64,000 nucleotides of DNA from Rusavskia elegans (GCA_011316305.1 SAUG01000068.1:186001-250000), one strand, 5' to 3'. Positions 23,801-34,982 are shown, numbered from the stretch's first letter. Program-made: numbers and translations. Notes: a model not told the origin generated them from the sequence alone.

Positions 23801-24119
23801 TTTCTCTCACTGACTGTCCTCTCAACATCGTTGGCGCAATGTGTTCCTCAGAACTCACCGAGAATTCTGGCCACCCAATGGGACTCGGAACATTGATGAC
23901 CACGCACTACAATTTCGAGCCCGCTGTCTTCAAGATTCCCAGGATTGCAGCACGAGGACAGAAACTCAAACCGACCTTCATAAATTCGCACAATGCCTAC
24001 TACGACGCATTGGCCCACATCAAGGTGACATTGGCTCTATTGTTCGATTCAACATTCAAGACCGGCACCTACTACTCCTAAGCACATGCTACAAGAAAGA
24101 CCAACGAGCCCACGCCTCA

Positions 24120-24423
24120 CATCATCGACGATCTCATCCAAGATCCACTTCAATCCCGACCCAATACGATCCTCCTTTCCTTGGATACAGAAGACCATGA
24201 TGACAAGACTCCTGGTGTCGTCACCGAATATGGCATCGCATGGCTCGACTTGGAGAAATGCAGCCACATCGCCCCCGGTCCGAACGGCGTCAACTGGCAC
24301 AGATTCATTGAAGGCAGATCCTACCGCAAATCATCGGTTTCCAGCCCACCCACTTGTTTCTCATTGTGTGGGTGGCAAAACGCCCGCCCCAATAGCCAGC
24401 GCACCTGGGAGGTACCGGCCTGA
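24120..24423 (+). pseudogene. DEDDh nuclease-like fragment
   Basis: The frame reads NTILLSLDTEDHDDKTPGVV, then TEYGIAWLDLEKCSH, IAPGPNGVNWHRFIEGRSYR. The D-T-E triplet after a hydrophobic strand is motif I of DEDD exonucleases, and VTEYGIAWLDL fits strand two of the fungal Gfd2/YDR514C-like carboxy-terminal domain. The frame ends after about 80 codons, before motifs II and III, so no functional nuclease is encoded in this frame. Confidence 0.45.
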
Positions 24424-24584
24424 AGGGCTATTGCTCAAACTCAGGTACCAAAGTCGGAGTCCTGTAGCACCCGTCGAAAGCCTTTGACTGGCTGGCGGCT
24501 ATATTATGAACGAGGGCGGGGAGAATAAAGTATAAGGGGAAGAGGGAGGTACAGGAGAGCATTGACGCCGCTCGATCTATAGCC

Positions 24585-25140
24585 GTGATTATGTCCAACA
24601 AGCAGCTCGCCACAGATTGCCAAGTGATCAATGACCTTCAAAGCCGACTACATGACGCCAAGGCCGACTTGGAAACAGAGTGTGAAAAACGGACCCCAGA
24701 GGTGGAAACGAAGGAACTTATTATCCCAGAGCTGAAAACTGCTGGAGTCGCTGTCAAAGACAATCTCAACAAAAAACAAAAAGCATATCGGTTTGGCTTG
24801 CCAGAAGTTGGCTCTCAATTATAAGAACGTGAGGTACTGCATCGATTTATATACAAGGTGAAATAACCAGGCACACAGCGGTATCGGGTTTTATATCAAG
24901 AATTGCAATTAGGAAGATCTTTGGGCTCAATTGTTATCGGACATCAAGCAGTTCCCCAGCATATTTGGCAAGGATAACCACGCGAAGATGATAAAGAAAT
25001 TAGAACGGATTAAGGACAAGTACTTCTTTCGGCTCGACGATAATCACAAGCTGCCCAGCAAGGAGGCCGAATTGTTGAAGAAGAAAAGAGAGAAGAGGCT
25101 GGCGGCTAAAAGAGAGAATCAACACAAAATATACTGCTGA
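24585..25140 (+). pseudogene. Coiled-coil fragments of unknown origin
   Basis: Two short frames lie here. The first (24585-24824, opening MIMSNKQLATDCQVINDLQS) is Glu/Lys-rich with heptad-like spacing. The second (24931-25140) is Lys-rich and ends with a run of KKKREKRLAAKRE. Either may be part of a single decayed protein with the amidoligase fragment downstream. I do not recognise a family. Confidence 0.3.
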
Positions 25141-25243
25141 AAGAAGCTGCCAAGGCGAGGAGAGCCGAAGAGGAGGAGGCAAAGAATTATAGATCCAGAA
25201 CCTCAAGGCCAGGTAGCAGGGATCAATCAATCACGCCATCGAA

Positions 25244-25597
25244 TTGTTGCATCAAAAGCAACAGGGTAAGACTGGCGTTACACGAACTCTTAGAGCTGAT
25301 ATCAAGTACGATGCCTTGCCGGGGAAGGTCAAGTCTATTTCTGATAAGCGATACTATAGTTGGAATCTTGACAATCTAAAAGAAGGAAGACTCGGAACCG
25401 TCGAGTTCCGAAAATCGCCAGGATCTGGAGACGCAAAGTTGTTGTGCCTAGGTAGAGATCGGAGTAGGTTTCACTCAAGCTGCTCCTGTTATATATTATC
25501 TACCTTTTACTCGCGGATTTGCCCCGATGATCCATCCATACGTGGCACGAGCGAAGAAGATCACGGCAAACCAACGAAAGAACGGGAGAAGACTTAG
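25244..25597 (+). pseudogene. Putative amidoligase fragment, frameshifted
   Basis: The frame contains ISDKRYYSWNLDNLKEG and GTVEFRKSPGSGDAKLLCLG. The pattern YY-x-WN-x-DNL followed by GT-x-EFR-x-PG is typical of the fungal putative amidoligase family, ATP-grasp-like relatives of glutamine synthetase. After LLCLG the matching continuation (VEIGVGFTQAAPVI) is read in another frame, so a frameshift or an unrecognised intron interrupts it. The amino-terminal catalytic part was not found upstream. It is best called a pseudogene. Confidence 0.5.
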
Positions 25598-26910
25598 GCA
25601 CATTTCTGCCAGACAGTCATGGAAAGAGCCTCTAAGGATTTTCACAGACAGGGATTCGAAAACGAGATCACATATATATGGTAAGGAGCAGAGCGGTATT
25701 AGTCTGCTCGGAACATCCAGAAAAAATCGTGTCAGTCACCCGCAATTCGTGAGTCATACTCGCTGTAGTTCGAGAGTCAACATGGTCTTCGACCTCGACT
25801 TGACCGAGTCAGAAGTGGATGAAATAGTGTTCACCGAATACAAAGCACTTTTCTTGTACTCTCTCGGCCAGAACAGAAGATGACAGATACTATCAAGGAC
25901 GCCTGCGGACAAGCTGGACTGATTTCGCAGAATTTACAGTCGACACTGAAGATCCTGATCGGAGTAAACAACGGCCATGCTGCGGTAGTTGACGAGATGC
26001 TGGGAGTCTGGGCCAAATGCGGCGGGAGACCTATTATTTCCGAAGGAAATCTAGGTCGAATACTGTGTTGTCGATGAAGTTGAATTGGACGGCAACTTGG
26101 CCGCTGGAAATTGCCGGCGAAAACGCTTATAATGACTGATAGGTTTCCGAGACGTACAGAGGGTGTGCCGCCTCCCATTCGCATCGGTAAAAGCTATGAA
26201 ATCGGGACCACTGATAACAAAAACCAAACATCATATTGAGTATCATCACCCCTTCGTAGATATTAGGGTCGGCTGATCGAAGAGTCTGTAGCAGCAGTGA
26301 TGTTGCTCGGGTGTTTAGGTGTCATTCACAGCTTTCTTTTGTTTCTAGTACAGTAATCTTCTTTTTTTCACTTTGGGCCTCAATGGTATTGCAGGAGTCC
26401 TTCACCGATAGCAAAAGCAGATGATGGCGGCCTCCCAGAAACAGAAACAGCAAGTCCCTACGCAGGCTTGAAGCGCCATGTTCCCCTTTTCTCTTGATGA
26501 AGAAAAACGTTCACCTAGGCACCCATATTCCGGTAGCTCTTTGATATTCTTGCTATGTGGGATCGATGGACTCCTAGCCAACCTTGATTGATGGAAGCTG
26601 TTCTTGGTAGTTTAGCCAGACACCATTGTCTTCCTTACTATAAGGAATACTCGAGATCGCTTCAAGTACGGGAATACAATCACGCAAAGGGACATAGCCT
26701 CGGATGGTTGGACGCCAATCAGCAGCTTGCTCTTTGTCGACGCTTCTGCTGGGTAGTAGGGGTACACACCGATCAGTGTACGATGAATTTTTCAGGAGTG
26801 GATCCGGGTTTGCATGGCTCGCTTGAACCTTAGGTTTTAGCAGAAGAAACATACATCAGTGCTGATAACGAAACGTGGACCGAGTGCTGGCGTGACTGTA
26901 CTTGGATACT

Positions 26911-26918
26911 TTTATCTT
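26911..26918. repeat. Target-site duplication, left copy
   Basis: TTTATCTT immediately before the left inverted repeat of the transposon, matching the copy at 28106-28113. Confidence 0.88.
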
Positions 26919-26962
26919 GGACCGTAATCGGGAGGCACCACACTATCACTAAAAAACACTAT
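26919..26962. repeat. Left terminal inverted repeat
   Basis: 44 bp, exactly complementary to 28062-28105; the match ends where the left arm reads TAGGGATA and the right arm diverges. Confidence 0.92.
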
Positions 26963-28061
26963 TAGGGATACTAAATAATACTATAGAGATTACTATAAAA
27001 TACTATACTTATTAAACGTAATTTAACTAATCGGAGTACTAAGTTACTACTCCGCTACCCCCCCTATCTCGTTATTTTTATCGAATACAGCGATTTTAGC
27101 TCTGATTCTTATCTATATATATTTATTTTTACTACGCGAAAGCTAATTAGCTATTTTATTTAATTATTATAGAGCGTTTAAATCTATATATTTAGAAGCT
27201 TTTAATTATATATTATATTATCGCTTAACGCCCTTCTATTTCTATCTATAACTACTTCGCCGACTTCTTTTTCGCTCGCTAGCCTCGCCCTATAACTTCC
27301 TAATCGCCTACCTTATTATTATTTATAAAAAGGTATCGCGCCTTCTCGTATTCGCTATTATCGTTTATAATAACGTCGAGGCGTCGAGATCGCTTACTAA
27401 CTCTTCTAACTCTACCTCGTAATCTTCCTATACGACCTCTTCGACCTCCTCGACTTCCGCGACTTCCTCGGCCTTATATTAGGGGTAATAGCTACTTATC
27501 GTCGCTAGCAGAAAGGCTTGGAGAACTCTAAGAAGGTTCGAGGTCTCTTCTTCCTCGACCTCGTACAGCTCGTACGGCTCCTCGTACGGCTCCTCGTATT
27601 GCACCTCGTATTGCACCTCGTGTTGCAGCTCCTTCTCCTCGTACAGCTCCTCCCCGACCTCTTCTCCCAGTTGCTGCACGAGCGCGCTCAGCCAATTTAG
27701 TTCTGCGATAGAGAGGTAATAGGATCTGTTGACGCTAAGGGTCAGCCCTAGGCAGTAACACATTATAAGTAGTGGACTCGGGTGCTCTATACCTAAAAGA
27801 GTAATACCAAGATTATAGTATTCCTCAGTCAACAATTCAGGCCGATGGAGATAATGGAGAACGATGTTGAAGGAAAGGGACCCTTATCATACTAACTAAG
27901 CTAAGCCTTGACTACTGAGAACGTGTACAGTACTAAATATTATACACGCTAAAGGCTTGCCCTATAGATTAGCATCTTCTAATTGGTTAGTACAGATAAT
28001 CTATACTATATTAGGCAATAGTATTTTTTAGTAATAATATTAGTGTTTTTTAGTGTTCTCT

Positions 28062-28105
28062 ATAGTGTTTTTTAGTGATAGTGTGGTGCCTCCCGATTAC
28101 GGTCC
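28062..28105. repeat. Right terminal inverted repeat
   Basis: 44 bp inverted copy of 26919-26962 with no mismatch, suggesting recent mobility despite the degraded interior. Confidence 0.92.
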
Positions 28106-28113
28106 TTTATCTT
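28106..28113. repeat. Target-site duplication, right copy
   Basis: TTTATCTT immediately after the right inverted repeat of the transposon, identical to 26911-26918. Confidence 0.88.
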
Positions 28114-29129
28114 TTATCAGGAGCAGAACGCGTCCGGAAAGAAAGTATATACACTGAGCGACTTTTCAAAGTCTCCTGCTAAGGTGAGTTGGAATATCTA
28201 CTTACAGGTACCGAGCTCTTCGCTGATATCCTCCAGCGCACCCGTCCGAATGAAGACGCAACGTATGAAGACGATGCGCATTCTTTGGAGGAGTTCTATG
28301 ATTCCGGTGAAGTGGCAGAGTCCTTCGGAAGCGACGATAACCTCGAAGAAACCAAGCGACTAGGCCGTCCAGTAATGATAGAGGCCAAAGAGGAACTCGA
28401 TGACTACTACTATAAAAGCGAAGACGAAGACGGCAATTATGTCGTCAAGAGTGGTGGTGTCCTAGAGCATATAGTAAAGTCCGGAGCCTTAAAGGACATA
28501 AAAGCGATCGGAACACATCAATAAAAAAGATACTTCGGCCTTATCAGCCGTCATGTATGTGCCAGCTGCATATACCTTAATACGTTATTACTAATCGTTA
28601 CTAGGAAACGGATGCTCTGGTCGACAGGGACAACCCGGATAAAGACATTAAGGACGTCCTAGATTGGAACAGAGAGGACTCTGCAGCCAAATACAAGCTG
28701 GTTCCAGACCCAAACGGAGCCTATGAAAGCATCGGCAACGGTTTGTACAAACCGGTGGACGGGCTCAACCGTTATTTATATGCCAGCTTTATGCACTTCG
28801 ATGCGCCATTGTTGATCGTCACCAGGAAACAGATACCCAGATTGTCATGGGCAAGAGACAAAAATGATTCTCTGCACCAATATGCCCCTGATGATTCTAG
28901 AGGAAATAGTACATCGTTCGAGGCGTCCAACGCAAAGCAGCTTGCATGGGCGACTGTTTTGATAAACTTCATAAACCTGGAAAGTCTTATCTTCTACATG
29001 GACACACAAGAAGACATTCTCATGCTCGATCGCCATGTGGCGTTGTATGAGGTCCTCAAAAAATGCGCAAGGACGTATATCGATTGTCAACGTAATCTTG
29101 GAACGAATGTTTGGCTTGCACATATGTAG
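28114..29129 (+). pseudogene. Broken acidic protein disrupted by the transposon
   Basis: Open stretches at 28189-28524 and 28743-29129 look coding. The first is acidic with AEELDDYYYKSEDEDGNYV-like composition; the second contains NRYLYASFMHFDAPLLIV and a leucine-rich end. They are in different frames, separated by stops and one possible splice region. Just upstream, the sequence on either side of the transposon forms an open frame once the element and one target copy are disregarded, which suggests insertion into a gene. No domain is recognised. Confidence 0.4.
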
Positions 29130-29213
29130 CACTTGTTGGCTGGTAGGACCGAGTCGGCCGTCGTCGATACCCGCAATTGCTTCTGTGCGTGACCAGAGTT
29201 TGGAGCAGACGAC

Positions 29214-29648
29214 ATGGCCCACGATCTCTTTACATCATGTTATTTCACACGCTACCACCGTATGTGCTGGGAGCAGTATTCGGCCTTGAACTATTCCGGA
29301 ACCTTTACGAAATGCCCACAATGTCGTGCAGAGGATATTGACCGCATAAAGATGAGAAGAAAGGCGCTAGATAATTTTCAGATTCAACATCAGTCGTATA
29401 TACTGACGACAAAGTATGTGTGGAGATCACATTTGGTCGGCATCAGCACCTCGAGAACATGGAAGGATTACTACGTCGACCCAGCGCTGGAAACCAACAA
29501 GTTGCTCGATATAGAACGGGTGGAAGCACCAGTCATCTTTCACAGCAAAGAAGAAGTACGGATGAGCGGAAAAGGGGATACCACAGGGAGACTATACCTT
29601 TCGCAGCGAAGTCCAAGCCAACGCTCGCAACTTTCGACCAGAAGATAA
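29214..29648 (+). pseudogene. RING-like zinc-binding fragment
   Basis: The frame includes YHRMCWEQYSALNYSGTFTK followed by CPQCRAED, the second half of a RING-type domain (H-x2-C and C-x2-C). A C-x2-C pair (ICSTC) occurs about 100 bases upstream in another frame, so the first half may be frameshifted. RING domains are embedded in Rad5/Rad16-type SNF2 proteins, and an SNF2 fragment lies at 20.6 kb, but the two are nine kilobases apart and a link is only a guess. Confidence 0.4.
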
Positions 29649-32478
29649 GAGCCGATATCAATTCCCACAGTAGAAACAAAGACACCGGTAGTACATCCAA
29701 GAGGGCCATCCTCAATATAACCAGGCTGTACCGGATGGCGAGCAACATTCCGTATTTTATTTCGTTATGGTCTACCCCTGGCAATCATCCACAAATTTCT
29801 TTCTGGAAATTCGCAATCTTGGCTTAACGGAAATACTAAGCTTTCGGACGAGTCCACGTAATGATAGTACTCCAGTAAGATTCGAGCGAGCTCGCCGAAG
29901 TTTGGTTTATTCGGGCGGGTCCTTCCGGTCGATGCCTCTGGCCTTCCGATGCTGTTAGTTATACCATGGGAGAGGGCAGGGGCCTAGGATATACTGACAA
30001 GACAAAGACGATAAGGGTTGGAATACTGGATACCGAAATGCCCGAAGAAAACAGAGGACGCCAGCTTATACGAATCTAACAATTCGAGGATCCAACTGCC
30101 TCGCTAGTTTCCTCATACCGGGGGTGTCACCTGGGTGGCCGATTGTAGGTTCTCCTAAGAAGAGACGCCGCGTTGTCCGAGAAGTTGAAGAATCTTCAAT
30201 CACTTAAGAGCTTTTGACGGTTTCAAGCCATGGCCAAGCGGTTAAATACACTTGAGACTGGCAAAGGAAATCTGGGAGTCGTGGCCTTACCTGCTTCTCG
30301 AAAACCAATCAGTCCGGATGACTCTCTAACCTCGACGAATTAATTCACCTTCTGGTCCGACATTATCCATGGACTATGCGGAGCGTTCTTCTGTCCGTAA
30401 AATTCACGTTTCGATACCAAGGTGGTCATGAAGTTCGACTACGGTCGTCCCTTAGTCCGCACCGACAAGAATTAGGACTTTGAAGAGCTTCTCAAGGGTA
30501 TAGTGCACGAAGCCCAGAACGCTGCTCGAGGCGATGGGGGTGAGGTTCGGTTCATGTGGCCTTCACCGACAGGCATTCCCCAACGAGATATTAAACAATG
30601 ATGGCCCGCCCGTCTCGAAAGACTATTCAACTCATCCAACTCTTCACGCGGCATACTACCAGTTCAACCGTGGTTAGACCGTATCAGAGGAAGTACGCCA
30701 GGAGTTTTAGCAGCTGTGGAACGTAGGGAAGGAGCGGCTGAAAGCGCTTCCCGTCGTCCATCTTGTTCTTTCGACCAGAAGTGAACATTCAATTTCGTAC
30801 TCTAGATTTCATGAGTATATCGTTCTGTTGAGAATATGGCTGCACGATGGTGAGCCACGATATTATCAAGAAGGATTCGCGTCTTTCCGCGTACTTCAAT
30901 CAGTACTTGATAACATAGTAGAACATTTTAAGATCTTCTCAAGATCTTTTCAAGACCAAGTGACGGATAATGGCCACCTTCAGAGCTAAGCAGGTGTCGT
31001 TTGTCTAGGTCAAGGACGTCTTGATGTAGCACCTCGCGCAATTCGTATTCCAGGTGCGGCGAAAAGCTATAGCACATCTTCCAGCAGGAACCTTCAGCGT
31101 AGCAACCCCAGTACTGGCCATGGATCTGAGCCACAGTCCCAAGGCGTTGAATGCGGGCGTCCCATTAGACCACATTGGTTCGAGCAAAAGAGTCTTCCTA
31201 CGGCAAGAGGCTTAGTGCCGCTATTGCCAACGACGATATCTTGGATGACGCCACGTATTCTCATTTCAATCAAGATCCACGAAACGCAAAAAGCTTGGCG
31301 GCAAGAAGGTAATTCCTGTAAGCACACACTCTCCATTACTTCCCTCGAAGCAGACTGTTTCTCCGAGGAAGGGGAAATCGCCTTGATGAAAATAAGCGCA
31401 AATTGCAAAAAACAAAAAGACAGTCAAAGACCGACCCTCGGTCGTCCTGAGGGCTGACAAATTGATCAATCCTTCAGCGTCACGAAGGGGTTATGCCGAA
31501 CTAGAGTCGCTACGAGGTGGTATGGGGTAATAATAAGCGTTCAGAAGAGAGCCGTCTCGAGATTAAGGGGACTTGCTACTGGATCCAGCCTAGATTCCAG
31601 AAGTTGACCAACCAAGACATTGCATGTATTTTCACACATCCAATCTACCTACTGCTATGGCTTACCTATATACATACTATCTGAGTATATCTCTATCTTA
31701 CGCAAAGACAGGGTTGTGCCTCTCGAAATCGGCTAAGTTGGACGGGCGTCGTGGGTGTGAGGTCTCTCTAAGAGCTCGTTTAAGGGCGACGGCTTGCGTA
31801 CCAGGAAGCAACGTCTTCTTCTGTAACTATTGCCCATTACTAGGAGCGGTGGCTAACAGCACTACGTCAGCCTTACCTATCCGGGGTATCCTACAAACAG
31901 GATTGCCTCTTTGCTTTCTGCGAGGAGATTTCATCCAAGAGCTTCTCGATCGTTCAAAGAAAGTCGGAAGGTTGCTTGGGCAAAGCCCCTAGACGATTGA
32001 CCATGGACTAAGGATAGCAAGCGGCGATTGCAATCTTGCCGGGACGAATTCTTATATGGTATTGGAACGGCTTCGACGAAACGACTGACATTGGAGTCGG
32101 TTGAGATATGATGAGATGCGGTATGCTCGGCTGATTTGCACAGTTTCATAGCGATGCGAAGATGTTTTCATACTGGCACACCTCCCATTGATGTTTGATA
32201 GACCTTGTCCGATGCCAGATGTATCAATGCATTTGTAGATAGGTCCAACTCTTGAGGCTTGCTGTTTCTAGCAAGCACCCCATACATTGACCTTCTCAGC
32301 CCATCTTGCCATCATGGAATTGATGTTCTTGGGGCAGCCGGTCCAGGATGACGGATAGGTTCGTAGCGACAGACCGTAGGTTTTCATGCTTCACGTAGAA
32401 CTGTTGTAGGCCGCCGTTCTCGGCGCGTAGATCTCGGAAGCTTCCATACTAGTCATTCAAGAATGATTGTGGATCGCA
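29649..32478. other. Decayed region, end of the gene-poor island
   Basis: No intact gene. A short open piece near 30,475-30,570 reads FEELLKGIVHEAQNAARGDG and stops soon after. Minus-strand frames at 30928-31187 and 31094-31408 overlap in different frames and are Cys-rich, which may be a broken secreted protein. Nothing else is recognisable. Confidence 0.4.
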
Positions 32479-33147
32479 TCATTCCACTCTCCTCCTCACA
32501 TCCCTTCCGTCAGCGTCTCTCTCGACTCCTCTGACAGCATCGGTGACCAACTCCCTCAATTGCTTCTGCCCCTCCTCGCCTTGGAAATCCTCTCTCGAAG
32601 CTAGCTCTTCGATCCTGGCTCTGAAAGCGGGATCAACTTCCTCCGGCACTTCATCCTCTGTAGTTGTGCCAATGTTGACCGTCACGTTCGGGGGGAGGGG
32701 CGGCAATGGTTCCTCTTCTTGCCGGCTTTGTCCATCTGGCCTATCTATTGGTGAATGTCCGCTGGTCGTCCGAGTCCTTATTGTCTTCAGATAATCTGCT
32801 ACAGTAACAAATTCGCCTTCAGTACGGATCTTGTCCTCCGCAGTCGATCCCTCGTCGTTCTTCAATGACGTATCGCAATGGAGTTCTTCGACTAATATCT
32901 TGGCTGTCTCGACTGTTTCGGCCACGAAAAGCGAAGTCTCGCCGTCTTCATCCGTGATGTTGATATCGACATGGAAGTCACGCACCAGTGTCCGCAATAG
33001 ATCATGGTGATTGTAAGAAGCCGCAGCGTGGAGGAGAGAGTAGCCGTGCTCGTCTTGGGAAGAAGCGATGGAAGGGTTAGAACGAAGTAGTGGCAGAAGC
33101 TCCCGCGAGTTGTCGGACGCTAGGATGAAAACATTGGGGGTCGGCAT
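32479..33147 (-). CDS. Ankyrin-repeat protein, YAR1/YCR051W-like
   Basis: Single exon, 222 aa. The start NVFILASDNSRELLPLLRS and the two to three ankyrin repeats (DEHGYSLLHAAASYNHHDLL, then DEDGETSLFVAETVETAKIL) match small fungal ankyrin proteins of the YAR1/YCR051W type. A Pro-rich linker PLPPLPPNV is followed by an acidic helical tail. Yar1 protects ribosomal protein Rps3; YCR051W is less well understood, and I cannot tell which is closer. Cytosolic or nuclear location is inferred from the lack of a signal peptide. It marks the return of conserved genes after the decayed island. Confidence 0.75.
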   Translation of the reverse strand: MPTPNVFILASDNSRELLPLLRSNPSIASSQDEHGYSLLHAAASYNHHDLLRTLVRDFHVDINITDEDGETSLFVAETVETAKILVEELHCDTSLKNDEGSTAEDKIRTEGEFVTVADYLKTIRTRTTSGHSPIDRPDGQSRQEEEPLPPLPPNVTVNIGTTTEDEVPEEVDPAFRARIEELASREDFQGEEGQKQLRELVTDAVRGVERDADGRDVRRRVE

Positions 33148-33724
33148 GTTTGAGGGCCAATTTCAGCCGGTTCAAAGATTGATAGCAGTAGTGCAAGCCT
33201 GTCGATTTTCAGCCTTGCGATAGGCGGCGTTAGTTAGCCGACAATCTTATCTCGTATTCGTATTTCTGGTCGCTGTACTACTACTGGACACATGTGTGCT
33301 TCCATTACCAGAATGAATACTTTACGCTCGTGTGTTGATGATGAGGCTGAGTATACCTCACTCCGTCATTACTGACCATATGTATGTTCTATCTCCACAT
33401 GTCAGTGATTTTCATGTCTTGTTTTATCATGGATGCTCGTGCCTGAATTCAACCAATCGTTGGTGTTGACATTATTGTATCATGAGTGGTGCTGGCAATG
33501 TGTCAGAGAACTGATTCGAGATGGAGAGCTTGTGATAGTCCTTCTCCTTCAGACAGCCGTGAATCACGCCTATTGCCTATAATCGCGTTGGTCGAAATCT
33601 GTAACTCCCCTGTGTGCTTAATACCCGCAGGCAGAATCCGGTGCGGAATTATATATCAACGTAGATAATCTACTTCTTACGTTTACTTTGTAAGTCTCAT
33701 GATCTCTTTGTGCTTCAATCTGTC
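33148..33724. other. Divergent intergenic region
   Basis: This separates the ankyrin gene (minus) from the secreted protein gene (plus) and must hold both promoters. I see no gene or named site. Confidence 0.5.
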
Positions 33725-34801
33725 ATGTATTGCGTTCTTGTAGGATGCCTGGCCGTACTGAGCGTGTGCGCTGCAAGGCCAGCGCAAGATGCAACTGCCT
33801 CGTGGGATTCCAACCCGTCGATGGGTTTCCCAATTGATTATCTCCCTACCACCGCTGTCTTACAGAATTCTTCAGGTGCTCTTGGACTACCAATAAATCC
33901 CAACCATGAGCGCGACCTGACAGTTCGACCTAGCTGGACGGGTGCCAGCACATCCTTACCCGAACGAGCTGAACTGGTCATGAGCCTTGCGATCGAAATC
34001 TACTGGTACTGGAGGACGGACCATAACACCGTTATCGCTCGATTATCTAGGAGGCGGGGGGAAGCCCCGTTCCAGAATTTTTGGTATCGAATCACGCCCC
34101 TTACCCATCTCGGAACTTCCCTCACCACACAGAAGCTTGGAATTGCATACTGTTGGGTATTGGCCTATGCCGTCAACCAGGATATTACTTCAGCGGATCT
34201 TATGGCTCAAATCAACGAGAATGGTCATGGCATGATTGGCTCCATAGACATCACTAATGTACCAGTGCGAGATAATAATACTGCGCCTTCGACGTTCCAA
34301 ACCTCCATCAAGGCACTGGAGAGGTCTTTCTGGGCCAACGAGACATTCAACTCCGTCCTCATACCTGGTAGTCGCAATGGTGCCTTGCAGATGCTTCCGG
34401 AAGAAATGGAACGTCGGTGGTTTGGATGTCTAGATGCTATGCTCTTGTATATCATACAGCATCCTACATCCGGCCTCGTAGCGACCAACCTACCACCGAC
34501 ACCCCCAGGACCCTCCTCCAGCCCACCGTCAAGCACGTATCGTTTCTGGCGCGTCCCGCGCGACACAAGCATCAAGGATTACATCGATGTCACTGTGTAC
34601 GTCCCTGCTGCTACACGATTCATGACCTGGAAGGTTTTGGCGGAGGAATTGCTGATCTTGGGGAGTGGAGTTGCTTTGGGTCAGCCGTATAGCACGATGG
34701 GTTATGTTAGAGATAGATTTACTATCCTGGCTATGTTGAAAATCACAGTGGATGGCGGAGCAGTCGGTGGCGATGTCACGAATGCCACGGCGACTGCCTG
34801 A
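33725..34801 (+). CDS. Predicted secreted protein of unknown function
   Basis: Single exon, 358 aa from the ATG at 33725; the open frame begins slightly upstream without an ATG. A signal peptide is likely: MYCVLVGCLAVLSVCAARPA, with a hydrophobic core and small residues near the cut. The mature part has several N-glycosylation sites (NSS, NNT, NET, NAT), a helical segment LVMSLAIEIYWYWR, and a Pro/Ser-rich linker NLPPTPPGPSSSPPSS before a final domain with DYIDVTVYVPAATRF. I do not recognise the family. Few cysteines argue against a small Cys-rich effector. Confidence 0.75.
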   Translation: MYCVLVGCLAVLSVCAARPAQDATASWDSNPSMGFPIDYLPTTAVLQNSSGALGLPINPNHERDLTVRPSWTGASTSLPERAELVMSLAIEIYWYWRTDHNTVIARLSRRRGEAPFQNFWYRITPLTHLGTSLTTQKLGIAYCWVLAYAVNQDITSADLMAQINENGHGMIGSIDITNVPVRDNNTAPSTFQTSIKALERSFWANETFNSVLIPGSRNGALQMLPEEMERRWFGCLDAMLLYIIQHPTSGLVATNLPPTPPGPSSSPPSSTYRFWRVPRDTSIKDYIDVTVYVPAATRFMTWKVLAEELLILGSGVALGQPYSTMGYVRDRFTILAMLKITVDGGAVGGDVTNATATA

Positions 34802-34982
34802 AAGAGGAAGGAGAACACGACTTCTCTTCAAGGATCATAGATGTACTTATCGATGCAAATCACACATTACCCTCCATCTTGCTTAGAGTTCTGCCTTTGT
34901 AACGTTCTGGGTATTATCTATCAGGTCCGGTAATCCGAGTCTATTCGCTGAAATTTGTACAATGACTGGTCAATCTATTCGC

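Larger units (their letters stand above)
20200..24119. other. Decayed region with scattered fragments
   Basis: Apart from the SNF2 fragment and the 18-bp repeat listed separately, I see no intact gene. Frames are short and interrupted on both strands. The minus-strand frame at 23119-23571 (150 codons) and the plus-strand frame at 23716-24081 have no recognisable domain. Confidence 0.4.
26919..28105. mobile_element. DNA transposon with 44-bp perfect terminal inverted repeats
   Basis: The element is 1,187 bp. Its ends start GGACCGTAATCGGGAGG and are identical for 44 bp (26919-26962 and 28062-28105 inverted). Both sides carry the same 8 bp, TTTATCTT (26911-26918 and 28106-28113), a target duplication. 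Subterminal ACACTAAAAAA-type repeats follow each end. The interior is unusually rich in TA and has no recognisable transposase; a minus-strand frame (27479-27835) has Glu/Tyr repeats of the EEPYEEPY kind. The 8-bp duplication suits hAT-like or other 8-bp superfamilies, so I leave the family open. It is non-autonomous, and the TA-rich interior suggests repeat-induced point mutation. Confidence 0.9.

Noticed and set aside
27479..27835. 118-codon frame in the transposon as a transposase
   Set aside because: Glu/Tyr repeats with no catalytic motif; too short for a transposase.
17638..32478. Island as a Starship giant transposon
   Set aside because: I found no tyrosine-recombinase captain or other typical cargo gene, so the idea is not supported by what can be read here.
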